Origin: Acidobacteriota bacterium
GTDB lineage: Bacteria; Acidobacteriota; Terriglobia; Terriglobales; Acidobacteriaceae
DNA length: 64,000 bases
Assembly (NCBI GenBank): GCA_003010405.1
Contig: PJLO01000001.1
Coordinates: 159,029-223,028 of the forward strand
Direction: 5' to 3'
Shown in pieces: positions 8,850 to 16,542 of the stretch (position 1 is the first letter of the stretch; each line of letters opens with the position of its first letter). The position numbers were made by a program, and so were the translations under genes. The notes under the pieces were generated by a model, which saw nothing but the letters and a program-made list of their open reading frames with translations, had not been told where the DNA came from and did no database searches.

Positions 8850-9470
8850 ATGCCATTGACTGACATTCTTTCGGAGCCCGAACTCCTGCGCCTCGCCGTT
8901 GCCGGTAACGAGGACGCCTTTGCTGTGCTCTACGAAAGATTTAAGTTGCAGGTGTATCGGTTCGCTTTGCACATGACCGGTTCGGTTTCACTTGCAGAGG
9001 ACATTACCCAGGATGCCTTCGTTACTTTGGTCGAGGAGGGTGAGAAGTTCGACGAGTCCAAAGGTCAGGTGGTTTCATTTCTCCTCGGCATCGCTCGCAA
9101 CTTTGTCCGCCGCGCCTATCGCTCCGACGCTCGCCACACACCACTGGTCGACCAGAACGAGCAGGGAGAAGATGTCGAGCTTGTCTTGGACAGTGGACAT
9201 GATACAGTTGCCGACGTGCTTCGCGGAGAAACCATCGATCTCGTTCGCGAGGCTGTCTACTCCTTGCCTGCTCACTACCGAGAGGTGGTCGTCCTCTGTG
9301 ATCTCTGCGAAGTTTCGTACGCCGAAGCCAGCGTCCAACTTGATTGCAATATCGGGACAGTTCGTTCCCGGCTTAATCGCGCTCACAACCTGCTCGCAAA
9401 GAAACTTGAAACGCGTACCCAGCCTTCTGGCAAACAGGCTGGCGGAATTATTCAAGGGTGTCTGCTATGA
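8850..9470 (+). CDS. ECF-family RNA polymerase sigma factor
   Basis: 206 aa from ATG 8850. Region 2 (EDAFAVLYERFKLQVYRFA, DITQDAFVTL) binds core and the -10 element. Region 4 (YSLPAHYREVVVLCDLCEVSYAEAS, GTVRSRLNRAHNLL) is the -35 helix-turn-helix. No region 1 or 3, as in ECF factors. An upstream in-frame ATG at 8742 would add 36 residues running through the probable promoter and is rejected. Its stop overlaps the next start (ATGA), coupling it to a zinc-finger anti-sigma protein. Confidence 0.9.
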   Translation: MPLTDILSEPELLRLAVAGNEDAFAVLYERFKLQVYRFALHMTGSVSLAEDITQDAFVTLVEEGEKFDESKGQVVSFLLGIARNFVRRAYRSDARHTPLVDQNEQGEDVELVLDSGHDTVADVLRGETIDLVREAVYSLPAHYREVVVLCDLCEVSYAEASVQLDCNIGTVRSRLNRAHNLLAKKLETRTQPSGKQAGGIIQGCLL

Positions 9471-10441
9471 AATGCACTGAATTTGACGTTCTTATTGACG
9501 AGATGCTTTCGGGTATCCTTCATCCGGACGCGAACCAGCACATGCGCCTGTGCGAGCGCTGTACCTCGCATTATCGCGCTCGTGTCTCTGTGCAGAACAG
9601 CCTTCGCGATCTGTCTGCCGCGACGCCTCCAGGCCCTTCGAGTGCAACGGATCGCGCGGTCATGGAAAGATATCGCCGTCTTCAGCGGGAGCGTGGCGCT
9701 GCGGCCGCCAAGCCTGCGCCCGTCACGCCCACTGCGCGCCAGCTAAAGTTTCCCAGACGCAGTCTGGCTCCGCTGTGGACTTCGCGCATGTGGTTGAGTG
9801 GAGCGGCCGCTGTCGTGTTTGCCGTCTGCGGTTCGGCGGTCCATCTCTGGACGGGCGCTTCTTCGGTCAGCGCTCCGACGGTTGCTTCTGTTGCGCCCCC
9901 TTCGCCCATGTCCAGCCCGCAGCAGAGCTCCCCGGTCAGCGTTCCCGAGAACTCCAGGAGAGCCGTCGATTCAAACTCGCGTCATTATTTGCAGCGCCCA
10001 TCAAGAATTTTGTCGAAACACGCTTCGACTCAACCTCAGCTCGCCTCAGTACCCGCGAATCGCACCAGGTCTTCTGCGGAACCTGTCCTCACGGCCAAGG
10101 CTGTGTTGAAAAATCCAGCCGTTGTTTTCCGGGAAGATACCGGCTATAACGCGATGCCAACAACACGAACCTATTCCAATACGGCACCAGTCATACGCCT
10201 GGCGAGCACAGGTTCGGCCAACAGCGTGGCCCAGTCGGCCAGCTCAACCTGGGCCGGCTATTCCAATCTTATGTACTGTGATCCCTTGACCTGTTCCGGC
10301 CCCATGCAAGTGGTCCGCATTAAAGTTCCGGTCGGGCGGGTCAGACCAAATCTCGGTCAGAGCATCGGGAATGCGTTCGTTAATGCTGATGTTGTAGTCG
10401 GACCCGATGGGGTAGCTCGGGCCATTCGGGTAGCAAACTAG
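9467..10441 (+). CDS. Membrane-anchored zinc-finger anti-sigma factor
   Basis: 324 aa. The N-terminal ZAS-type anti-sigma domain has Cys3 and the H25-x3-C29-x2-C32 motif (HMRLCERC). A single transmembrane segment lies at about 109-127, then a Ser/Pro-rich extracytoplasmic region and a conserved-looking end (VRIKVPVGRV). It should hold the sigma factor inactive at the membrane until a signal, possibly redox or envelope stress, releases it; the signal cannot be read. ATG 9467 overlaps the sigma stop by 4 bp. Confidence 0.85.
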   Translation: MKCTEFDVLIDEMLSGILHPDANQHMRLCERCTSHYRARVSVQNSLRDLSAATPPGPSSATDRAVMERYRRLQRERGAAAAKPAPVTPTARQLKFPRRSLAPLWTSRMWLSGAAAVVFAVCGSAVHLWTGASSVSAPTVASVAPPSPMSSPQQSSPVSVPENSRRAVDSNSRHYLQRPSRILSKHASTQPQLASVPANRTRSSAEPVLTAKAVLKNPAVVFREDTGYNAMPTTRTYSNTAPVIRLASTGSANSVAQSASSTWAGYSNLMYCDPLTCSGPMQVVRIKVPVGRVRPNLGQSIGNAFVNADVVVGPDGVARAIRVAN

Positions 10442-10508
10442 CGTCACAATCAAGTCGCGGACTGTTATCGCGAACCTGGTGTGGCAGATATGTCAGGAGT
10501 ATCAAGGA

Positions 10509-11591
10509 ATGATCCTTCGGCCTTTTAGCGTTGTTCCATTATCGCTTTCGTTGTGTTTCCTTGCCTGGCCGCTGCAGGCCAGGGCGCAGGCCCCCGTTTC
10601 ACTGAACTCAAGCGTTAACCCTGCAACGATTACGGTGCAGATCGAACCTCCCCCTATCTCGATTTCCTCCGCAGTGCTTGGCCTTGCCGAGCCGATTGGA
10701 GCGCAAGCAATTTCGGGAAAGCCTTTGTTCGCGGAGTTTGTCACCGTGCATCACCAGAGCTTTACCGACGGCAATCGCATCTCCCACACCACCACCTCCA
10801 CCATCCATCGCGATGCTGAGGGACGTATTCGTCGCGAATCCCAGCTTTCGATAGCCGGAATTCCTTCTGGAGTCTCCACCTCCAGTTTCATCACCATCGT
10901 GGATCACTGCCTTGGATACGGCTACATTCTTGATCCGCAGGAGAATGTTGCCCATCGCTACGAACTGAATGGCGCCGGCCCCTCCTATGTCGCTCGTGTC
11001 AGCGCCAAGGGAAAAGGCAATGCACTGGCTGCACCTGAATCGCCAAGCGCCCCAGCGGCTCCCAGCACCGGTGGCCAATCCCACTGGCACTTGCATTCTC
11101 TTCGCAATCAACCGCCTCTTGACTCGCTTGATGCCGGGCTTTCCACTTCCTCCAAGGACCTTTTTTCCAGCGTGCTGGAAGGAAATTCAATCAGCAGCAC
11201 GCCCGCCGTGCGCATTGATCAGCCCTTCCTGGCTGCACCCAACCCTGTTCGCACCGAGAACCTCGGGGAGCAGACAATTCTGGGCTTCGTTGCCCACGGA
11301 ACGCGGGTGATCACAACGCTGCCAGCCGGACAGATCGGCAATGATCGTCCCATCGACATTATCAGCGAGCAGTGGTTTGCTCCTGAAGTCGCGCTCGTGA
11401 TGCGCAGCATGCACCGCGATCCCTGGGCTGGCGAGTTCACTACCACTGTCGCCAAGGTCACCCGCCGTGACCAACCCGCCGCTCTTTTCGAAATTCCTGA
11501 GAACTACAAGATAATCGACGCTGCTACCGAAGGTGACCGTCACGTACTTGAAGGTCCCGGGAGCCACCCTTCCGGCAGCACGCCCCGGTAG
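10509..11591 (+). CDS. Secreted protein of sigma/anti-sigma operon, unknown function
   Basis: 360 aa from ATG 10509, chosen for the AGGAG 10 nt upstream and the signal peptide it creates (hydrophobic stretch to QARAQA). The mature part is beta-rich and contains the segment RDAEGRIRRES, a motif recurring in Acidobacteriota exported proteins that sit near ECF sigma genes. A second part (about 235-340) has TRVITTLPAGQIGNDRPI and EIPENYKIID. No enzyme motif is recognised. It follows the anti-sigma gene by 67 bp and is probably co-transcribed; it may be a regulon target or a sensor. Confidence 0.75.
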   Translation: MILRPFSVVPLSLSLCFLAWPLQARAQAPVSLNSSVNPATITVQIEPPPISISSAVLGLAEPIGAQAISGKPLFAEFVTVHHQSFTDGNRISHTTTSTIHRDAEGRIRRESQLSIAGIPSGVSTSSFITIVDHCLGYGYILDPQENVAHRYELNGAGPSYVARVSAKGKGNALAAPESPSAPAAPSTGGQSHWHLHSLRNQPPLDSLDAGLSTSSKDLFSSVLEGNSISSTPAVRIDQPFLAAPNPVRTENLGEQTILGFVAHGTRVITTLPAGQIGNDRPIDIISEQWFAPEVALVMRSMHRDPWAGEFTTTVAKVTRRDQPAALFEIPENYKIIDAATEGDRHVLEGPGSHPSGSTPR

Positions 11592-11670
11592 AAAATAAGT
11601 TTCCAAAGATGTTTCTAAGGCACAAAAAGGAAGGGGCAATTTCGGGCGCTGATGTCGCTAAAACGCAGCG

Positions 11671-12237
11671 TTACTTTACGGTCTGCAATCTCTTTAGGCG
11701 CTGTCCCGACAAGAACACATAGTGGGCCGCCGAGGCTAGCGTGAAAGCGAAGACTCCGTACAGTAGGACATCGCGAGTCATCCACACAGCTTCAGCTTTG
11801 TAGATCTTTGCCAGCAGCGCGAAGAACACCCCGGCGATCTGGCAGAACGTGTTGATCTTGCCGAAGATACCTGGACGAAAATCCCTTAGCCCGACCGTAT
11901 ACAGCAGTGCTGAGATGATCAGAATCGAGAGGTCGCGTGAAAACACCATCACCGTGTAACGCCACGGAATAATGCGATTGAAAGACATCACAAGGAATAG
12001 CGAGCTCAGCAACAATTTATCGGCAATCGGGTCCAGATATTCGCCCAGTTTTGTCCTCTGGTTCAGCAGCCGGGCTGCAAGTCCGTCCAGCCCGTCGCTC
12101 AGTCCGGCGATCACCACCAGGATTAGAGCCGTATGAAAACGCCTCTCCATGATGCTGATGTTGATGAAGGGGATAAAGAACAACCGCAGCAGCGTCAACT
12201 GGTTTGGGGTGGTCCAGAACTGATTTTTCAGGCCCAT
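11671..12237 (-). CDS. pgsA: CDP-diacylglycerol-glycerol-3-phosphate 3-phosphatidyltransferase
   Basis: 188-aa inner-membrane enzyme for the committed step of phosphatidylglycerol synthesis. The CDP-alcohol phosphatidyltransferase signature is intact: DGLDGLAAR followed by GEYLDPIADK (DG-x2-AR-x8-G-x3-D-x3-D). Several hydrophobic helices follow. The start ATG lies inside the end of the upstream 111-codon gene (10-bp overlap), indicating translational coupling. Confidence 0.9.
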   Translation of the reverse strand: MGLKNQFWTTPNQLTLLRLFFIPFINISIMERRFHTALILVVIAGLSDGLDGLAARLLNQRTKLGEYLDPIADKLLLSSLFLVMSFNRIIPWRYTVMVFSRDLSILIISALLYTVGLRDFRPGIFGKINTFCQIAGVFFALLAKIYKAEAVWMTRDVLLYGVFAFTLASAAHYVFLSGQRLKRLQTVK

Positions 12238-12563
12238 TCATTCCCGCCAGTAGCTTCCTCAAAAGCCTCTCTCACCGCGCATCCCGCCTTGGCAGCAAAG
12301 CTCTCCGCCAACGACGGCAGCTCTCCCACTGCTGCATCCAGTTCCATCCGCTCCACCCGATGCATGGGGAAGAACAGCGTCAGGGCGCCTGCGCGCTCAC
12401 CCGCCCGGACCTGTCGCGCCACCTCATCCAGCGACTCGACTGGGATTCCACGCAACTCCACGCCCTCTGCTGCGAGCTTGATCAGCAAGCCAAAAACCTT
12501 TTCGCGCGGAGAATGCAGCGTCAGCAGTACGGCCGAACCTTCGTCGAATCCTCGCCTTTGCAT
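12228..12563 (-). CDS. Conserved hypothetical protein, coupled to pgsA
   Basis: 111 aa. It begins MQRRGFDEGSAVLLTLHSPREKV, has no signal peptide or membrane helix, and includes SPREKVFGLLIKLAAEGVEL and ALTLFFPMHRVERMELD. The length, codon use and 10-bp overlap with pgsA support a real gene. The SPREKVFG...FFPMHRVERM pattern recalls small Acidobacteriota proteins of unknown function; no catalytic motif is seen. Confidence 0.65.
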   Translation of the reverse strand: MQRRGFDEGSAVLLTLHSPREKVFGLLIKLAAEGVELRGIPVESLDEVARQVRAGERAGALTLFFPMHRVERMELDAAVGELPSLAESFAAKAGCAVREAFEEATGGNEWA

Positions 12564-12692
12564 ATCCTCGATTCTGCCGTGTGTGCACTCAAGTTACAAG
12601 TGTGGCGCAGCACTTTTTGTTTTCGTATGCTACGGCTCAACTTCGCTTCTACCGGCTCTGATCGGCTTCACCGCCGGTGTTTGGCTGGTCAA

Positions 12693-12722
12693 CAAAAACC
12701 AAGGCGACCCGCAGGCCGCCTT
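12693..12722 (-). terminator. Terminator of cysS
   Basis: On the minus strand AAGGCG(G) pairs with (T)CGCCTT, followed by GGTTTTTG. It begins about 19 nt after the cysS stop and separates it from the pgsA unit. Confidence 0.7.
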
Positions 12723-12740
12723 ATTTCTTTTTCCTGCTGT

Positions 12741-14234
12741 TTACTTCCGCTTCCAACGTACGCCGTCCTTGGTGTTTTCCAGTACGACTCCCTGTGCCAG
12801 CAATTGATCTCTGATGGCGTCGCTTTTCTTAAAGTCCTTCGCCTTCCGGGCTTCTGAATGCTCCTTCACCAGCACTTCGACCTGAGCGTCGCTGAGCGCC
12901 GCGCTCTTGGCTATTTCCAAGGTCTCCGGGCTGATCTTTTCTTCCATTCCCTCGGCCTTGGCCCAGTCCACGATTGACTTTACGTGAGCCGCATCTTCGT
13001 CCACCAGCACGGCGAAAATCTCGTCGAACCTGTTCAGAGCATCGAGCAGTGCCGGGATGTTGTTCTTCTTCACCTCGCCACGGTCGGCTGCCGTGTTCAC
13101 GTCGCGCACAAGATCGAAGATCGCTGCCAACGCCTGTGCCGTGTTCAGGTCGTCGTCCAGGCTGGAGCGCATTTCGGAAACGGCTTTCGACACCATCTGC
13201 ACGACCGCTGGGTTCTCGCCCTCTTCCCAGTGCCCGGTCTCAAGCCGCAGCTTGAAATTGCGCAGCCGCTCGATTGAGTTAGCCGCCTGTAGCAGTCCGT
13301 CGAAGGTAAAGTTCAGCTGCTTGCGATAGGGAACCGAAGTCAGCAGCAGACGAATCGAAGAAGGCTTGTGGCCCATCAAGACCAGGTCGCGCAGGGTGTA
13401 GAAGTTTCCCAGCGACTTCGACATCTTCTGTCCTTCCACCAGAAGGAACCGCACATGCATCCAGTGCCGCGCGAAGATCTTTCCCGTAAGCGACTCGCTC
13501 TGCGCAATTTCGTTCTCGTGGTGCGGGAACATCAGATCCTCGCCGCCTGCATGCAGGTCGAGGGTCTCGCCCAGATACTTCATCGCCATCGTGGAGCACT
13601 CGATGTGCCAGCCCGGACGCCCCGGCCCGATCTCGGTATCCCAGCTGGCTTCGCCGTCTTTCGGAGCCTTCCACAGCGCAAAGTCGCGAGCATCGTCCTT
13701 ATCGTATTCGTCGGCGTCCATGCGTCCCCCGCCGCCTATGTTCATTCCTGCAAAATCTTTCTTGCTCAGCTTGCCGTACTCGGGAAATTTATCAATACGG
13801 AAGTACCATGAGCCGTCTTCTGCCTGGTAAGCCGCCCCCTTCTCGGCCAGCTTGCGAATAAAGTCCGCCATTTCCGGGATATGTTCCGTCGCGCGGGAGA
13901 GCTGTTCCGGCTGCTCGATTCCAAGCGATTTCATGTCCTCCAGAAACGCTGCTTCGAACTTCTTTGTATAGTCGCCAATCGGGATACCGCGCTGGTTCGC
14001 ATTGCGAATGATCTTGTCGTCCACGTCCGTAATGTTCATGACGTGCATCAGCCGGAATCCACTCTGGCGCAGGTAGCGGCGCAGCACGTCAACAGCGACG
14101 AACGTGCGGAAATTGCCGATGTGGCCGTAGTCGTAAACCGTAGGGCCGCAGGCGTAAAAGCGCACCGTCTTGCCGTCGGCCGGCGTAAATTCTTCAGTCC
14201 TGCCACTAAGAGTGTTGAATAGATCGAGCGCCAT
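12741..14234 (-). CDS. cysS: Cysteinyl-tRNA synthetase
   Basis: 497-aa class I synthetase charging tRNA-Cys. The N-terminal CGPTVYDYGHIGNF carries the zinc cysteine and HIGH-type motif; KMSKSLGNF is the KMSKS loop near residue 270; other zinc ligands are in GWHIECS and HHENEIAQS. Length matches the family. RBS GAAGGAAGG precedes ATG 14234. Confidence 0.97.
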   Translation of the reverse strand: MALDLFNTLSGRTEEFTPADGKTVRFYACGPTVYDYGHIGNFRTFVAVDVLRRYLRQSGFRLMHVMNITDVDDKIIRNANQRGIPIGDYTKKFEAAFLEDMKSLGIEQPEQLSRATEHIPEMADFIRKLAEKGAAYQAEDGSWYFRIDKFPEYGKLSKKDFAGMNIGGGGRMDADEYDKDDARDFALWKAPKDGEASWDTEIGPGRPGWHIECSTMAMKYLGETLDLHAGGEDLMFPHHENEIAQSESLTGKIFARHWMHVRFLLVEGQKMSKSLGNFYTLRDLVLMGHKPSSIRLLLTSVPYRKQLNFTFDGLLQAANSIERLRNFKLRLETGHWEEGENPAVVQMVSKAVSEMRSSLDDDLNTAQALAAIFDLVRDVNTAADRGEVKKNNIPALLDALNRFDEIFAVLVDEDAAHVKSIVDWAKAEGMEEKISPETLEIAKSAALSDAQVEVLVKEHSEARKAKDFKKSDAIRDQLLAQGVVLENTKDGVRWKRK

Positions 14235-14529
14235 GGCCTTCCTTCACACAGAAATCAGATTCAAACAGCTTGCATGTGTTCGCAGTATGATTCTAAGGTC
14301 CAGCCTTGCGCCATCGCAACACGCGTTCGCATCTTACTTGCAGTTCCGTAGCGGTTTGGTGATCCGCGGCCACACTTCGGTTTACCTCTGCTTCTCTCTT
14401 TTTCGGATCACTGTGCCGGTGATTCATTTTCAGCATCGAAATACTTAGGCCTGCTCTCCTGCTGAGGTTGCGAAGCAGAGTGTAGCACCACTGAATTTAG
14501 GGTTAGAACTTCCGTTTCAGGAGGACCCC

Positions 14530-15915
14530 ATGCCGCCCGCGACCCTTACTCCCGTCGAGGTACCGTGCATTCGCACAAAGCTCCCCGGTCCCAACGCCAA
14601 GCGCATCATCGCAGCCGACGAGCGCCTTATCTCGCCCTCCTACACTCGCTCCTACCCGCTGGTAGCCAGCCGCGGACACGGGATCATGATCGAGGACGTG
14701 GACGGAAACGAGTTCTATGATTTCTGTGCCGGAATCGCCGTGGCCTCCACGGGTCACTGCCACCCCGAAGTGGTTGCCGCCATCCAGAAGCAGGCCGGTG
14801 AACTGCTTCACATGTCGGGCACCGACTTCTACTACCCGCAACTCACCGAGCTGGCCGCCCGGCTCTCGCAGATTGCCCCCATGCCGGGACCTCACCGCGT
14901 CTACTACGGAAATTCAGGCACTGAGGCCATCGAGGCGGCGCTCAAACTCGCCCGCTATCACACCAAGCGCCAGTACATCATCGCCTTCCACGGAGCCTTC
15001 CACGGACGCACCATGGGAGCCCTCTCCCTGACCTGCTCCAAGGCGCAGCAACGTCGACGCTTCTCGCCCCTCGTCCCGGGAGTGGTACACGTCCCTTATC
15101 CCAATCTCTATCGCCGCCCCGCTGGGACCGATCCGGAGCAGTATGCCCGCGACACCGCGCGATACATCGAGGAAGGGGTATTTCGCGCCGAAGTTCCACC
15201 CGAAGAGTGCGCCGCCATAGTTGTGGAAGCCTTCCAGGGCGAGGGAGGATACCTTCCCGCGCCTCCGGCTTTTCTTCAAGAACTCCGACGTATCTGCGAC
15301 AAACATGGCATTCTGCTCGTCGTCGACGAGGTTCAGTCCGGCATGGGACGCACGGGCAAGTGGTGGGCCATCGAGCACTCCGGCGTAGCCCCCGACATGA
15401 TCACCACAGCCAAAGGCATTGCCAGCGGCCTGCCGCTGAGCGCACTAATCACTCGCGCCGAAATCATGGACTGGGTTCCTGGATCTCACGCTTCCACCTT
15501 TGGAGGAAACCCCGTAGCCATTGCCGCCGCGCTCGCCACCATCAACATCATCGAGCGCGAAGGTCTGCAGAACGCGAGGGAAGTGGGCGAACACATCCTC
15601 TCCCGTATCTACGACTGGCCGCAGAATCTCCCGCTGGTAGGGGACGTGCGTGGCCGCGGCCTCATGATCGGCATGGAGTTCGTCACCGACAAGCAAACCA
15701 AGGCTCCCGCCGCAGAACAGCGCGACCAAGTGGTCGATCTCGCCTTTGAAAAGGGAATCCTCGTTTTGGGCTGCGGTCCCAACACTCTGCGCCTGTGTCC
15801 ACCGCTCGTTGTGACCAAAAAGCAGGCCGACCTGGCCCTTGATGTCCTCGAAGAATGCATAAACCGAGTCGGCTCAGGCAAACACCGCCGCCCAACCTGG
15901 GGAGAAGCTGCCTAG
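14530..15915 (+). CDS. PLP-dependent class III aminotransferase
   Basis: 461 aa; start ATG has CAGGAGGACCCC just upstream. Fold-type I PLP enzyme: YYGNSGTEAIEAALKLAR phosphate site, FHGAFHGRTMGALS, LLVVDEVQSGMGRTGK, and the Schiff-base lysine in TTAKGIASGLPL at about 295. The family includes acetylornithine, 4-aminobutyrate and related omega-aminotransferases; the N-terminal extension (about 20 residues before ADERLISPSYTR) and overall length favour the GABA/broad-specificity group over ArgD. Substrate cannot be fixed. A strong terminator follows. Confidence 0.85.
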   Translation: MPPATLTPVEVPCIRTKLPGPNAKRIIAADERLISPSYTRSYPLVASRGHGIMIEDVDGNEFYDFCAGIAVASTGHCHPEVVAAIQKQAGELLHMSGTDFYYPQLTELAARLSQIAPMPGPHRVYYGNSGTEAIEAALKLARYHTKRQYIIAFHGAFHGRTMGALSLTCSKAQQRRRFSPLVPGVVHVPYPNLYRRPAGTDPEQYARDTARYIEEGVFRAEVPPEECAAIVVEAFQGEGGYLPAPPAFLQELRRICDKHGILLVVDEVQSGMGRTGKWWAIEHSGVAPDMITTAKGIASGLPLSALITRAEIMDWVPGSHASTFGGNPVAIAAALATINIIEREGLQNAREVGEHILSRIYDWPQNLPLVGDVRGRGLMIGMEFVTDKQTKAPAAEQRDQVVDLAFEKGILVLGCGPNTLRLCPPLVVTKKQADLALDVLEECINRVGSGKHRRPTWGEAA

Positions 15916-15982
15916 CAAGGGATTGAAAGTGTAAGGAAGAGTAGGTGGAAGAAGAAGCAGATGGAAAAAGGATGGGGGTGTC

Positions 15983-16024
15983 CACTCTAACGCCTCGTTT
16001 TGTGCGGCGTTAGAGTGTTTTTTT
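15983..16024 (+). terminator. Strong intrinsic terminator
   Basis: A perfect 12-bp stem, CACTCTAACGCC / GGCGTTAGAGTG, with an 11-nt loop is followed by seven T. It ends the aminotransferase transcript. Confidence 0.95.
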
Positions 16025-16070
16025 ATGGGTGGATGACGGGTTGAAAAGGCCAGTAAATGCTTCCTGGATT

Positions 16071-16180
16071 TTTACAGAATTACATATAGTACGCAATATA
16101 TAGACATACTTTCGCCCTTTCGCCCCTACTTATTGCGCTTTTAGCTTGATTTTTACAGCCAAGTTAGCGCATTGTATTTA
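16071..16180 (+). promoter_or_regulatory. Tandem sigma-70-like promoters for the 40-aa gene
   Basis: The proximal element is TTTACA (16152-16157), 17-nt spacer, TATTTA (16175-16180). A distal copy of the same -35 context (GATTTTTACAG) occurs at 16067-16077, with CAATAT or AATATA 17-18 nt downstream. The region between terminator and gene is markedly A+T-rich. Proximal promoter is the stronger call. Confidence 0.5.
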
Positions 16181-16201
16181 AGTCAAAGGAGCTACATCGA
16201 A

Positions 16202-16324
16202 ATGGCAACTAAGGTTATTCGCCGCAGTTCTGAAACGGGTAAGTTTGTGACAACGAAGTTCACGCAGACTCACCCACAGACCACGGAAACTGAACGTGTG
16301 CACGTTCCGACCAAAAAGAAGTAA
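16202..16324 (+). CDS. Small conserved basic protein (40 aa)
   Basis: Encodes MATKVIRRSSETGKF, then a Thr-rich middle, HPQTTETERVHV and a Lys-rich end. It resembles a widespread family of about 40-60 aa bacterial proteins with the pattern RxSxTGxFVT...HPxTTETE, often mislabelled as multidrug transporter; there is no membrane segment here. Function is unknown. AAAGGAG stands 10 nt before the ATG. It is an independent transcription unit with its own promoters upstream and a terminator downstream, suggesting substantial expression. Confidence 0.8.
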   Translation: MATKVIRRSSETGKFVTTKFTQTHPQTTETERVHVPTKKK

Positions 16325-16350
16325 ATGGATCTATTTCAAACCTGACTGGC

Positions 16351-16387
16351 ACCGTCGCCTCTCGATACTCGCGGCGGTTTTTCTTTT
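16351..16387 (+). terminator. Terminator of the 40-aa protein gene
   Basis: ACCGTCGC (16351-16358) pairs with GCGGCGGT (16371-16378) with one G-U pair, followed by TTTTTCTTTT. Confidence 0.9.
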
Positions 16388-16542
16388 AATCGAGTTCTGT
16401 TGTGAGTTATGCACAGCTGCGCTTTGCCGCAGAGTTTCACAACTAGAGTAATAGGGGCTTTCTGTCTCTGGGAAAGACTGCCTTCCGCATAATGCCCCCG
16501 CAACCAGACAGAAAAGAACCCGGTCACTGTATCATCTATACG

